Shown: positions 20,519-31,798 of the stretch, piece by piece
Position numbering within the stretch: position 1 is the first letter of the stretch
Layout of the letters: every line of letters starts with the position of its first letter
Source of the DNA: Entomortierella parvispora
Lineage: Eukaryota; Mortierellomycota; Mortierellomycetes; Mortierellales; Mortierellaceae
DNA: 64,000 nucleotides
Direction of reading: 5' to 3'
Assembly: GCA_963573315.1 (NCBI GenBank)
Contig: OY752150.1
Location: forward strand, 744,001-808,000
Position numbers and translations under genes: made by a program
The notes under the pieces: model-generated
Told to the model about the DNA's origin: nothing
The model's input: the letters and a program-made list of their open reading frames with translations, nothing else
The model's database searches: none

Positions 20519-23309
20519 ATGACCCAGGGACAGCCCATTCGCAAGGTGCTCATCGCCAACCGTGGAGAGATTGCATGCAGAGTCATCAGGACCTGCCGCA
20601 AGCTCGGTATCGCCACCGTCGCCGTCTACTCTGAGAGGCAAGTGAACAAACGCCGCTCTTCACCCTCCCTCCTCGTGCAAGCACCTTTTTTTTTTCTCCA
20701 CGTTTTTTTTATTCCCAGCCGAGAACCAAAAAAAAAAAAAAAAAATCCCGAAACGCAGATCTGTCTCCTTCTAACTGACCCGCCTACGACCTTCCTTGAA
20801 CAACAGCGATCAAAACTCTCTTGCCGTCCGTATGGCGGATGAGTCGGTCTTCATTGGTCCTTCCCCCTCATCAGAATCGTATCTTTGTGGCGACAAGATC
20901 TTGGAAGCCTGCCGAGTCACTGGAGCCGACGCCGTCCATCCAGGTAATAACCCCCCTCCCCCAGCCGAGAGCCAGCCTCTGGAACTATTTGGATCAGATC
21001 GGTCGCTTCCATTTCACCGAGATAGTGGCGGTGGAACGACATAAGCAATGGTCGGCATCAAGGGATTCGGGATTCGGGATTCGGGATCTGCACATTGGAC
21101 AGCGTGGACCGAATAGTCTGGTTTAACATTGTCATTTTCAAATCTTTTCTTTTAGGATATGGATTCTTGTCCGAGAACACAGACTTTGCCAAAGCATGCA
21201 CAGATGCCGGCATCAACTTTATTGGACCCCAACCTGAATCTATTCTTGCCATCGGAGACAAGGTAAAAGGCCAAGATTAGACCTGATCCTCCAACAACAA
21301 TGATCGGAAATTACAAGTCAATTGAGGATTCCTAATCCCATGAGGCCCTTCGTTCCCTCCTTTCTTTCTTTGAACAATAGATCGCCTCCAAGAACTTGCT
21401 CGCAGCCAAGGAACCTTCTATTCCCCTAATCCCCGGTTATAACGGTGCGGACCAAAATATTGACAACTTGATTCAGCAAGCAATCCGAATCGACTTTCCC
21501 GTCCTGTTGAAGGCCTCGGCTGGAGGCGGAGGCAAGGGCATGCGAATCGTACACGAGGCTTCGGCTTTGAAGGATGAGATTGAAATGGCGAAATCGGAGG
21601 CGCTGCGTTCTTTCGGAAGCGACAACCTGTTGATCGAAAAGTACTTTTCAAACGCTCGCCATATCGAGATCCAGATCATGGGCGATAAGCATGGAAACGT
21701 CTACCACTGCTTTGAACGTGAATGTTCTATCCAGAGAAGACATCAAAAGGTCATTGAGGAGACCCCTTCACCTATGATGGATGACAAGTTGCGCCACGAT
21801 ATGACCTCGGCTGCCATCAAGATTGGAAAATTGTTGCGTTATGAGGGAGCTGGAACCATCGAGTTTATTGTCGTAAGCTGTCCCGGGTCTTTCTTTTTTT
21901 TTATCCATAGTTGCCAGACCTATACTCATTTCTTTTCTTTCTTTTTAGGACGATGCCTCACGCAAATTTTATTTCTTGGAGATGAACACTCGTCTCCAGG
22001 TCGAGCACCCTGTCACAGAATTGGTCACGGGATTGGACTTGGTCGAGCTCCAGATCTTGGTCGCCCAAGGTTTTGATCTCTCAAAGACCCAATTGCCCAA
22101 CCTGAAACTGAACGGATCCTCGATCGAATGTCGATTGTATGCAGAGGACCCTGAAAACGACTTTTTGCCCTGCACAGGCAAGATCCGTCGGTGGAAGCAG
22201 TGCACGGCAGACAATGTCCGCTACGACAGCGGTATCGAGACTGGATCTGAAATCTCGATCTTTTACGACCCTATGATCTCCAAGATCTCTGTTTGGGCCC
22301 CTACTCGTGAACAGGCCATTCAAAAAATGGCGTTGGCTATGCGCGAGACCGTGGCCTTGGGCGTGACCACGAACCGAAAGTTCTTGATCCAGGTTTTGAA
22401 TCACCCTCGATTCCAGGCTGGAAGGCTGTCGACCCGGTTCATCGAGGAGGAGGCGATCCATAAACAAAACTTGATACCCCATCCGGATGAGGATCGGTTG
22501 GCGATCGTGCCCATGTTGTGGGGTTGGCACCTTCGAGAACAGGCCCGGACGGAACTCAAGTATATCCCCTCAGGCTGGCGCTATGTCAAGCACAAGAAGC
22601 AGGAGGATGGCTATGTGGGCGAGGTTGCTGGGAGGACGATCGAATTGCAGTATGCTCATCTGGTCAAGCCTGGCGGTTGGGTGCCCCCTAACCAGAAACT
22701 GGCAGAAAAGAAGTTTGAGGTCTTGTACAGAGCTGTGGTCGCAGGAGAGGAGACACCCGGCCCCTGGCGCACGGCTCAGGTCGGACTGGGCAAGGTTCAG
22801 GTGGATGAAGATGATCTTGGCGAGCGAAGCGGTGTCTTGCGGTGCACCATCGGTATGTCAGTTTCCGCCTAAGTTATTTCCTCGATGTTTTTGACACATT
22901 TGCTGACAATCGCTTTTTTTTTTTTTTTTTTTTTCTCTTGTTAATAGACGGTGTCACTCGCGATTACAACATTGCTAACGGATCGATCGAATCCCACTCA
23001 ACCGAGGTCTACGTGCACACCAAGGACTTTGGTGGAAAGCAGATTCTTTTCGTCCGCAAGGAGAAGCTCAAGAGCGCCGCCGCTGGTGAGGATGACGTCT
23101 TTTCGCCTTACACTGCGCCTATGCCCTGCAAGATCCTCAAGATCTTGATCCCCTCGGGAACCGTTGTCAAGAAGAACCAGGCCATCTTGACCATGGAGTC
23201 GATGAAGACAGAGGTCCGTCTCTATTCCCGCCATGATGGTACCTTGACCTTGAACGTCGGTGAAGGTGATATGATCGAGGCTGGTACCACACTTTGCGAC
23301 GTCAAGTAA
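20519..23309 (+). CDS. Biotin-dependent acyl-CoA carboxylase alpha chain (biotin carboxylase + biotin carrier)
   Basis: Six exons (20519-20637, 20807-20943, 21156-21262, 21381-21872, 21949-22852, 22948-23309) give 706 residues. The biotin carboxylase begins [18 protein letters not shown]. It shows [10 protein letters not shown], the ATP-grasp glycine loop [27 protein letters not shown] and [15 protein letters not shown] central linker follows, then a C-terminal biotinyl domain with the acceptor Lys in TMESMKTEV (near residue 673). Family enzymes carboxylate biotin with ATP and bicarbonate and act with a beta (carboxyltransferase) partner on propionyl-, methylcrotonyl- or a related acyl-CoA. 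The partner is not in the window. The N-terminus enters the domain within about ten residues and lacks a mitochondrial presequence. Intron 1 uses a GC donor. The substrate cannot be fixed from the sequence. Confidence 0.92.
21060..21088 (+). repeat. 7-bp tandem repeat in carboxylase intron 2
   Basis: About four copies of GGGATTC stand in tandem inside intron 2 of the carboxylase gene. Confidence 0.85.
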
Positions 23310-23523
23310 AAGACATCCTTCTCAACAAGAACGGGCGATACTTCCGAACGAAAAAGAGAATCAATACCATCATAACAAATAAAACAGCTTTGAGAGTAAT
23401 AAAAAAAAATGGGGATGGATTTGAATGAATTTGATATGCAAAAAGGAAAAAGGTATTATGACTCTAGGGTCCCAAGTTTTCCTAAGATGATCTGACGGCT
23501 CTAATCTGCTCTAAAGAAAGTCT

Positions 23524-25463
23524 CTACCGACGCTTCATCAAGAAGTAGACCGCCAAGGGCACGAGCGTGGCCCAAAAGGACTTGCGTCTAAAAGGTCCAC
23601 CGCCTTCCCTTCTCTCTTGTTCTGGGTGATTATGGTGATGAGAGCGATCTCGTACTTGTGAACGAGATCTGCTCAATTGCCGAACAGGTTTCGTGGTCGC
23701 GCCAGAGGAGGCCGAGATGTTGCTACGTTCCAAGGAAGCCTTTTCTCTGGAAAAGTCTTGTTCTTCTGTGATGGTCGTCGCCTCCACGGGGGGTTTCATC
23801 GAAGGCGTTTCCGAAACAGGTCGAGTGTCGGCGTTGAACAAGGCCATACAAAACTCGGCCAAGGGCTGAGTGCACCATCTCTCTTGGGACCAAAAGCCCT
23901 CGAACCAACCCAAATGACCTCCATGCGCCGTCGTGGCCAACAATCCATAAGGGTTTTCCTTGATCTCGTCATAAGGCAAGCATTCCTTCACTGCAATGGG
24001 ATCGTCCAGCGCAGTGAGACAGAGGAAAGGTCGCTTAATATCCAACAGTCGCTGGGACGAGGACGCCATCCGGTAATATTCGTTCACGGTCCGGTACTTG
24101 AACACTTTACGCGTCACCTGGTCGTCAAAATCACGAATCGTCCGTCCGCGTTTCACGGCTTCAATGTCGACGATATCGCTGTCCTCGAACCACTTTGTAT
24201 GTTTCATGAAGATACGCTTCAAGTTGCCTCCCATGGCTGGTGAATAAACATTGCGTCCCAAGAATCCACGGTCGATAGCCAATCCGGTTCTGGTTTTAAA
24301 GAGAGAATGGAGTTGTTGTTAGCAGCCATATCGATTTTAAAAACAACCAACCTTGTCAAAAAAAAAAAAAAAAAAAAAAGCATCTTTTTTTCTTCTTACC
24401 CAAAGAGATCATAAGGATTGCCGACGGACATGGCTCCCAAGAACTCGCACTGATCTCCTTCCTCGCCCATATAGTTCATCAGAATGTTGGCGCCCAAACT
24501 GAATCCCACACTCATGAGCTTGGCCTCGGGCAACACATTTCGGATATGCTTCACGACCATCCGAAGATCCTCTGTCCAGGAGCCACAGTACAGTTGTGCA
24601 GAGGTCAATTCGGTATTGGCACATGCACGGGCATTGAACACGACACACCGATAACCATGATCCCGTGTCATCTTCTCGACCAACGCACGGATATAAGATT
24701 CATGTGATCCTCCCGTCAGTCCGTGAAGAAGAACCAAAGTAGGGGTGTCGTCTGCAGGCATCTTGGCCAGGGAAGGGGCCCAGTCGATCGAGACTGTACC
24801 GCCATCTGGAGTCGTGAGCAATTCACTAATTTTGAACACAAAAAGTACTCGTGAAAGTAAGCAACAAGTAGAAAAAGATAAAGATGTCCGCCCCCTGCTC
24901 CTTCCCCCCCACGTTGCATCCCCGCTTTCAGAGACCATTGGCCCATTAGTCCGATCAGTGTCGGACAATGTGGTTTGGGATAAAGGGATAAAGGGATAGA
25001 AACACTGCAGCCCTCGGGCAATGATTTCCCGAAGACACAACTCTTACCGATCGTAGGGGATGATGTAAACGTCGTCGAAATCCCTGTAGGCAGCATAGGC
25101 CGTCTGCAAATGTCCGCTGGTCATCCAGAGTGTGGGTCTATACAAGGCGCCACGGGCGGGGTCTGAGAGCGAGGGGCATTTGCGCTTGATGTAGTCGATC
25201 AGGTTCTCCTCTCTGGTCTTTCCAGAGTGCTTGTTGTAGAGCTTGATAGTGGCGGGGTTCTTGTTGTAGTAAAGGACCACGGGCGAGTCCGTGTAGAGGC
25301 GGAAGAGGGAGAAGAGGAGGAAAGGGAGGAGGGCGAGGAGAGGGAGGATGAGGGGCTTGTCCTGGTGTGACCGTAACAAACGAGCACCAGCTTCGGTGCC
25401 GTTGAGGAAGCCCAATGCAGGGTGGTGGCCGAGAAGCAGCTGCGAGACAGTCTCCATGTCCAT
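23524..25463 (-). CDS. Alpha/beta hydrolase, ABHD1/3 - YheT/EHT1 family
   Basis: Three exons (25048-25463, 24400-24825, 23524-24289) give about 535 residues. An N-terminal hydrophobic helix (about residues 33-55) probably anchors it in a membrane. The core has the family's RPTLWMTSGHLQT and LLHGLTGGSHESYI. The nucleophile elbow is GFSLGAN, the acid lies in TALDDPI and the His in AHGGHLGW. Relatives include yeast EHT1/EEB1 (medium-chain ethyl-ester synthases/esterases) and animal ABHD1/3 (phospholipid-directed). The exact substrate here is unknown. The C-terminus has a Ser/Arg-rich disordered tail ending in a hydrophobic stretch with KRR. In-frame Met codons exist upstream of 25463, but they precede a C/T-rich leader. 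The gene converges on the carboxylase gene, 214 bp apart. Confidence 0.88.
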
Positions 25464-25896
25464 TGGAGGGTGAATGGGTGAATGGAGGGGCGGGCGAGAA
25501 GGGATGAAGAAAAGAGATGAGGAGAATGCGTGGAAGCAGAGATGCTGATCAGTTCTCAACAAAGAACAAAGAACAAGAACAAGAAGAAGAAATCCATCCA
25601 TTCGCGCACGGCTCTGCCAACTGCCGTCCAGCGAGATGCAGTCACGTACGCGATCGGGCGGCCGCCCTCCTCTCCGGTGCTGCATTCCATGTACGTGGGT
25701 CACTATCTGATCCTCCCCGGGATCTGATCTGATCTCTCTTCTAATCTTTTCTCTCTTCTCCTCTCTTCTCTTCTCCTTCGGATGCTGCCAATTCATTTCT
25801 TTATTTTTACAAGAAATAGCTTTTGATTCTTATCTCGACCTCCGATCCTGTGGACAAAAGACGAGATGTTGGTATCGTGTCTGGGGGAAAACTCGC
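25464..25896. other. Intergenic, upstream of the ABHD gene
   Basis: The GA/CT-rich 5' flank of the ABHD gene meets the 3' flank of the CsbD-like gene. Around 25725-25790, clustered TCTCTTCTCC repeats form a leader-like pyrimidine tract in plus orientation. No ORF worth calling. Confidence 0.5.
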
Positions 25897-26439
25897 TTAG
25901 AGACGGCGCTCGATATCTCCGAGGGCAGAGTTGTCATGTCCACGAGCCTCCATCGAGCGGTTGTTCGTGGCACCTCCGACGGCCTTTTGGATACCGCCCT
26001 CCACGTTATGCTCGACTCCCTTGGCATGTGTGTGAGCACCTGCACCATGGGTGTGGGCACCAGGCGCGTAAGACCCGGCCTCGACATTGCGCGTCTGGTT
26101 GCCGGGGATATGGGAACCATGTGTCTCTGTGCTATACATATTGTTGTCGCGGATGTTGGCATCGCGTGTGTTGGCGCCGAAAGCGCTGGTATCGTTAACG
26201 TTAGCACCATAAGCGTCGGTGTCGTTAACACTAGCACCATAAGCACCAGCGCCGCCAACGTTGGCTTCATGAGTAGAGGCACCGTGGATGTTGGCACCAT
26301 GCATATTCTTGGCGGTCTGGGCCTCGGCCTTCTGGGCTGCACCGTGTCCGACGAGCCTCTCGTTGCCAGTGGCCCTTCCAATCTTTTCCTTGGTGCCTCC
26401 GATGGCGGCGTTGACGTTGTTAGAGATCTTGCTGGTCAT
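25897..26439 (-). CDS. CsbD-like stress-response protein with short repeats
   Basis: A single exon of 180 residues starts at MTSKISNNVNAAIGG. An upstream in-frame extension of 34 residues is hydrophobic and reads through the leader, so I exclude it. Residues 5-45 (NAAIGGTKEKIGRATGNERLVGHGAAQKAEAQ) fit the CsbD-like pattern: a two-helix, Gly/Lys/Glu-rich hydrophilic protein common in fungi and bacteria and often stress induced. The middle is built from degenerate five-residue steps of the kind GANxx/GAxxx (HGANI, HGAST, YGASV, YGANV, FGANT). A second helical motif, VEGGIQKAVGG, lies near the C-terminus. The protein is hydrophilic throughout, with no signal or membrane segment. The molecular role of CsbD proteins is not settled. 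Confidence 0.7.
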   Translation of the reverse strand: MTSKISNNVNAAIGGTKEKIGRATGNERLVGHGAAQKAEAQTAKNMHGANIHGASTHEANVGGAGAYGASVNDTDAYGANVNDTSAFGANTRDANIRDNNMYSTETHGSHIPGNQTRNVEAGSYAPGAHTHGAGAHTHAKGVEHNVEGGIQKAVGGATNNRSMEARGHDNSALGDIERRL

Positions 26440-26955
26440 TTTGTGAGTATGTGTTGGTGAGATGGAGAGATAGAGTGTGTTGAGTTGATGAAGAAAAAAA
26501 AAAGAGGGGTCAACCCGTCCGTTATATACTTTTTTTTTCAAAGGAGTCCATGATGCAAAAATGATGTTCGATGCTGGTCATTACCAGCAAGGAAGGAAGG
26601 AAGAAGGTGGGGTGAGGAGGGGAGAGGGCAATGATCAGTCATGACATTGAAAGCGCGAGCTCTACTTTGTGTACGTGATGGCCCAACCTCAACGCGCTTG
26701 CATCCACCGCTGGCCCATGATAGTCCGTGCATCGCGTTGAAATCTTTTGACTCCGAGATTTACACCAACGTGTCATCATGATGGTACATAATTCTATAGT
26801 CAAGTTTTTATCGTCATGATTCGCAAATCTCGTCGTAGCCAAAATCATATTTTCTAATATAGTGTCCATCTCGGCAGCGTGGAAGAACGACCTTGGGCTA
26901 AAGGGATCTCCTATTTTGTTTTCTTTCTTTCTTTATTACGCATTATGAGCTATCG
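26440..26955. other. Intergenic between the CsbD-like gene and the four-module gene
   Basis: This is the upstream region of the minus-strand CsbD-like gene, with an A/T-rich tract near 26530. Only short shadow frames are visible. Confidence 0.5.
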
Positions 26956-28617
26956 TTATTCGGATATAGGACTTTCCTGGATTCTGACTTCGAGGATTAC
27001 AAGTGATGGGTTGGACCGAGACCTTGCTAGAATAGTCCTCGCGTCGTCCTTCTCGAGCTCGTCCTGAATCTCCATAGAGTCCAGATCATAATTCGCCACC
27101 GAATGGTAAAACCGTACCCGCGCCTTCAACACCGCCGCTTTTACGTCTTCCGAAGATTCGACAGTGGCCTGATGCAAGTCTTCTGTTGATGTGGTCGTTG
27201 TCTCTGCCGATGCCACTGTAGTAGATGGTGCTATCGTGCTCAGAGTCAAATGGGCTATTTCTACCACCTTGAACCGCCCATCCAGATTTTTCGAAATCCG
27301 AGCTGTCTTGGTCTGTGGTGCAGGTAACACTGCATCAAATCCGCCTTCAGGTTCCTCGCGCTTATGGGATACCAATCCCAACGCTGAGGAGGGGGTCGAA
27401 ATCATATCCCGTTCAAAATGCGTGCGCAATGGACTGTGGGGTAATTTGTATGAGGCCGAAGGGATAGATCCCTGTTCCGATAGCAACTCCAGGTCCAATT
27501 CCCCTAATACGACCGCCCGTTTCTCTACCCAAACTGTTAGCCCTTCATCCCGGGATCGAAGTTCGATAGTGCCTTGGAGGCACCCATCCTCTCGAAAAAT
27601 AGGCTCAAAGACATGTGCTGGACCACCAAAGCCTTCCAAGAGTGTGATGCCTACTCGATTGGCAACCTCAACCTCATATGCAACGGCTTCCACTGTTAGA
27701 ATAGGTGGTGTATAAGGGATGGTCTTGAGCTGCAGCACCAGGTACACAAACGCACCAGCCTCGTCTGGATTCGACTGCATGGGAGAGCTGGGGTTATCGA
27801 GATGAAATGGTCGCAGGGAACCGCTTCTCTGGAGATTAGGGTCGAAAATTGACGGTGAAGGAGGAATGGAACCTGCTGGTGTGCCAGTCATACTGTTGCT
27901 ATCGTCGCCATGGTCCAGACTGATGGGGTGTGACGCCGAGGTGCCGATATGACTGGAGGACGCTCCTCCAGCATGCAATTGCTCCTGCTCTTCCTGGTCC
28001 ATTGGCTGGTAGGTCATGTAAAGAGGTCGTATTTCAATAAACAGCCAGGCAGATTTGCCCGAGGGGGAGAGCGCATGGGCATACTCGCCATGGGTCTCCA
28101 CCACATAGCCTTCATTTGAGGACCACTCTGAGGGAGGCTGTTCCTGAGCCAAAGCCTGCTTCGCCAGCTGATAACTCGCAAAGATCCCGCGTGTAGTCGA
28201 ACGTCGCTTGCCGCCGGAAGCATCCTTGATGGTTCGCTGGAGAATATAGGCATTGGGTCCCTTGCCTACTCGCTTCGCGATCGCCTTTGAAGAAAAGTCG
28301 AGGGTGCCTTCCCATGAATGGCGTTCGACCCAGACATGGAACCGGTCCGTGTTGATTTGTGCAGAGACTTTGCTGAGCTCAGGTCCTTGAGGGGATGCGC
28401 CAATCTCGTAGAGCGAAAACTGATCCCGAGGCCATGTGCGCAAAAGGTAGTCCTGGCACGCGGCATTGGCATCGGCCGCCGTGGTGTAGACGGTGCGAAT
28501 TTCTCGTTTGGAGATGCCGTCTCCCCAGAACTGCTCCAAAATGAGCACAAAGACATGCTCCGAGGGCTGGACCGGCTGGATGAGGGTCGAGGCCGAAGAA
28601 GGTTGTGGTCCTGCCAT
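26956..28617 (-). CDS. Uncharacterised protein with four repeated alpha/beta modules
   Basis: One exon encodes 553 residues with no signal peptide or membrane segment. I recognise no named domain, but four segments share one plan: a hydrophobic strand, a helix with an AxxA-type core, a Gly/Asp turn, and a closing strand with a Glu-x-Arg-like end. They lie at about 21-100 (HVFVLILEQF ... FHVWVERHSW), 122-198 (NAYILQRTI ... AWLFIEIRPL), 290-368 (FVYLVLQL ... LTVWVEKRAV) and 449-548 (FKVVEIAHL ... LVILEVRIQE). Ser/Pro/Thr-rich linkers at 205-285 and 385-445 separate them. The repeat suggests a scaffold or ligand-binding array rather than an enzyme (inference). The gene is divergent from the phosphate transporter across 780 bp. 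I am confident it is a real gene and leave its function open. Confidence 0.8.
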   Translation of the reverse strand: MAGPQPSSASTLIQPVQPSEHVFVLILEQFWGDGISKREIRTVYTTAADANAACQDYLLRTWPRDQFSLYEIGASPQGPELSKVSAQINTDRFHVWVERHSWEGTLDFSSKAIAKRVGKGPNAYILQRTIKDASGGKRRSTTRGIFASYQLAKQALAQEQPPSEWSSNEGYVVETHGEYAHALSPSGKSAWLFIEIRPLYMTYQPMDQEEQEQLHAGGASSSHIGTSASHPISLDHGDDSNSMTGTPAGSIPPSPSIFDPNLQRSGSLRPFHLDNPSSPMQSNPDEAGAFVYLVLQLKTIPYTPPILTVEAVAYEVEVANRVGITLLEGFGGPAHVFEPIFREDGCLQGTIELRSRDEGLTVWVEKRAVVLGELDLELLSEQGSIPSASYKLPHSPLRTHFERDMISTPSSALGLVSHKREEPEGGFDAVLPAPQTKTARISKNLDGRFKVVEIAHLTLSTIAPSTTVASAETTTTSTEDLHQATVESSEDVKAAVLKARVRFYHSVANYDLDSMEIQDELEKDDARTILARSRSNPSLVILEVRIQESPISE

Positions 28618-29397
28618 GGTATGAAGAAATGCTGTTTGCTGCTGCTGCTGCTGCTGCTGCTGTCGAGTCGCTGGAACGGGTGCAGTGGGACTTGCTTGCT
28701 CCTTCCGAATGATTGCTCCTGGTCAGAGTTGTTGGGTGATGTGATGTGCAGAAGAGATGTCTGCCCCTGTCTAGAAGTGGAAAAAAAAAAAAAAAAAAAA
28801 AAATGCGCCCGGACGGCCGCTGGCTGCTGCCCGTTGGATTTTCCTGGAGTCGGCCCGTCATCTCCACACTGAACTAGGCGGCTACCCCGCACTTTTGACT
28901 TGTTCGTGGGGTCGACTCCCTTACCCTTTTGTAAGTTTTGTACGCTTCTCCACACACGCACACATGCGACCCCACACTTCCTTTTTGCTCCGGACAAAGG
29001 CCATGCCTCTCCCCAGTCGATTGAAATTAGCCGGCAATCAATGGACGTTCAACATCATAGTTGTCGTCCATAGTTGAGTCGGCGGGGGAACAGAAATATC
29101 CCGAATCCAAAGTCGTACACGCCTTCTTCCTGGAGACTTTAGTGGCAATCAATGATCCTGACGAGAGAAGGAGCAGGACAACATGTTGCAGACAAAAGGA
29201 CAAAGCTGCGCCACACCCTGCCTGCCTGCCCATCATTCGCTGCAGGGTTTCATTCTGCAGATCAAGATGCGCGCCTGGCGCTTGCGCTGGGCAGCTCATG
29301 ATTGCTCCCACAGTGTCTGCTTGCCTTCTTTGTTCCCTCCATCGCCCTCATCTCTTTCCCCATCCTCACTCTGTCACCTTCTTTTGCTATTTCCGAC
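28618..29397. promoter_or_regulatory. Divergent intergenic region, four-module gene / PiT transporter
   Basis: These 780 bp separate divergent starts. A (CTG)n run at about 28637-28662, which is (CAG)n on the minus strand, lies close upstream of the minus-strand ATG, and a poly-A run of about 23 lies near 28780-28802. The plus-strand side ends in a C/T-rich leader before the ATG at 29398. Confidence 0.55.
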
Positions 29398-31152
29398 ATG
29401 TATCCCCATGAATACACGTTTCTCTTTGTGCTGGGCATGATATTTGCCTTCCTGGACTCGTACGGCATCGGCGCCAATGATGTGAGCAACAGTTTCTCGG
29501 CCGCCGTGGGTTCAAAGGCCTTGAACCTCAAGCAAGCCGTGCTGATTGCCTCGGTTTGCGAGTTCCTTGGTGCCTTTCTGATGGGCTCCTCAACTGCAGA
29601 CACAATCAAGGGAGGCTTGATTGACGTCGAGCTGTTTGCTGCTCAGCCCGAGATGTTGCTTCTGGGCATGGTGTGCTCCTTGGTCGGGTCCTCCGCCTGG
29701 GTGCTGTTTGCCTCCTCGAGGGGATGGCCCGTCTCGACCACCCATGCGATCGTCGGTGCCATCACTGGCATTGGTATTGCCTTCCAGGGTAGCGACGCTG
29801 TCCAATGGGTCGAGATTGGCAAGATTGTCAGCAGTTGGCTCATCTCCCCTGTTTGTGCAGGTCTGGTAAGAAAAGCAAAAAAAAAAAAAAATGAATATTT
29901 TCTCATTGGAGGATAGGATGCACCGATCCCCGGTAAACCAGCCCGCACGTTGTTGACTTTGAAACCCTTTTCTTCTATTCCTTTTGCAATCCCTTTGCAG
30001 ATCACCACTGCCATCTTCCTGACTACAAAGTTCTTGATTCTCCAGCACGAGAATTCGCTTGCGCGCGGTCTCCGGGCCATTCCTTTCTACTTTGCCATCA
30101 CAATATTCATCAATGTCTTTTACATCGTCTTCAAAGGATCCCCTGGCCTTAGTCTGTCCAACATGCCCATTGGAGTCATTCTCGGCATCTCCTTTGGTGT
30201 GGCCGGGGCTGTCTTTATCTGGTGCTTCTTCTTCATGCGTCCCTACCTCCGTCGCAAGATCGAGAATGGAGAGCCTCTCAAGTGGTACCATTGTTTCTAC
30301 ATTCCTTTCGTGAAGACCCAAGTTGTCCCCTCCCTGAAAGTGAACACCAGCCGCCCAGTCACCTCCGAATCGGGTTCCTCTACTGCCGTTCATTCCCCAG
30401 ATGGACTGAAGGTCAAGACGATGGAGGAGGCCTTTGCTGAACAAGAGGAAATCCATGGAGAGGTCAACACCAGCCTTGCAGCCCTGGATGATACGACAGG
30501 GGTATCCAAGACTCGTAAGTTGTTTAACATGGTCAAGGCAAAATTGACCCATGGCATGGACCAGGACATCAACAAGAACACCAAGGAAATGGATCAGATC
30601 CACGACAACTCGACCCGATATGACAGCAAGACAGAGCTCTTGTTTTGCAAGCTCCAGGTCTTGACTTCTTGCTTTGCCTCCTTTGCCCATGGCTCGAACG
30701 ATGTCGCGAATGCCATTGGACCTTTAACAACCATCTATTACATCTGGCAGAATGGCGCTGTGGATGTGTCGGGCAAGGCACCGATCCCCACTTGGATCCT
30801 AGCCTATGGCGGTATTGCAATCGACATTGGCTTGTTGACCTATGGTTACAAGGTGATGGCCACCTTGGGTAACAAGATCACGTTCATCTCCCCCAGTCGT
30901 GGCTTTGCAGTCTCCTTGGGAACTTCACTCACGGTCCTGACGTGCTCCAAGCTGGGTTTGCCTGTCTCGACGACCCATTGCATTACAGGTGCGACGACCT
31001 CTGTAGGACTTGTGAGTGGTGGCGGCCGCAAATCAATCAACTGGAAGATGCTGGGATTGGTTGCATCTTCGTGGGTCTTTACGCTCCCAGCTGCTGGTCT
31101 CGTCTCTGGGTTGCTGTTTGCGTTGATCATCAACTCGCCCCACAGAGCGTAG
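29398..31152 (+). CDS. PHO89: PiT-family phosphate:cation symporter (Pho89 / Pho-4 type)
   Basis: Two exons (29398-29865 and 30001-31152) give 539 residues. Both inverted-repeat signatures of the PiT (SLC20) family are present: SYGIGANDVSNSFS near residue 25 and FAHGSNDVANAIGPL in the second half. Each half has PVSTTH (GWPVSTTHAIVGA and GLPVSTTHCITGA). About ten to twelve hydrophobic helices surround a hydrophilic loop of roughly 120 residues (about 270-400). The family imports inorganic phosphate with Na+ or H+ at the plasma membrane. Yeast PHO89 is induced by phosphate starvation and alkaline pH; regulation here is not visible in the sequence. The chosen ATG (MYPHEYTFLF) fits the family start, and an upstream in-frame Met would add a hydrophobic leader. 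Confidence 0.93.
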
Positions 31153-31598
31153 GATGCATTCCTTCTCTCTTTCGACATCCGCAGCTTGGACCTTGACAGA
31201 GATCACCCTTCTTCCCTCTCATGGTATATATCTGTATACCTTCATTCTCCCAAAAAGAGGCGATTATATATACATGCAACAAATAAAGAGTGCAATGCAC
31301 ATGAAATGAATGACAACTGGACCCCGCGATTTGAAGCTGGTCGCCAAGAAAGCCCCGACCAAAGTGGAATCAGAAAGGGAAAGGGACAACGCGAATTGGT
31401 TATTTCCTGGAACCGGAGTGTGTGTATTGTTTGTGCTCGCACGCGAGCGACCCTTCCGGCTCCGCTTCTTGAACGCCCTTTGCGGGCGCCGACGAGCGAT
31501 CATCGACGCCCACCACAAATCATGGCCTTGGGGTGCGCCATGGGCGCGCCAAGAGCACACAGGGATGGATGGACAGACAGACAGACCCACAGCCCAGG

Positions 31599-31601
<3 letters not shown>

Positions 31602-31634
<33 letters not shown>
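31602..31634 (+). repeat. (CTTG)n microsatellite
   Basis: About eight uninterrupted copies of the tetranucleotide CTTG. Confidence 0.95.
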
Positions 31635-31635
<1 letters not shown>

Positions 31636-31798
31636 ACTGCAATAGAACACCTGCAAAATAGTGACAGGGACCCTTGCAAACGGCAAATTGGACAATAAAC
31701 CTTCTTGGGAATAAGAAGTTCTTGTTGCCACCCTGAAGACGCCTTGGACGTGGTGCATGCCGAAAGAGAGGCCGCCTCTTTGTCTGCCTTTTGTTACT

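Noticed and set aside
25464-25796. Upstream extension of the ABHD hydrolase frame
   Set aside because: Runs through a C/T-rich leader; the hydrophobic anchor and family similarity start after 25463.
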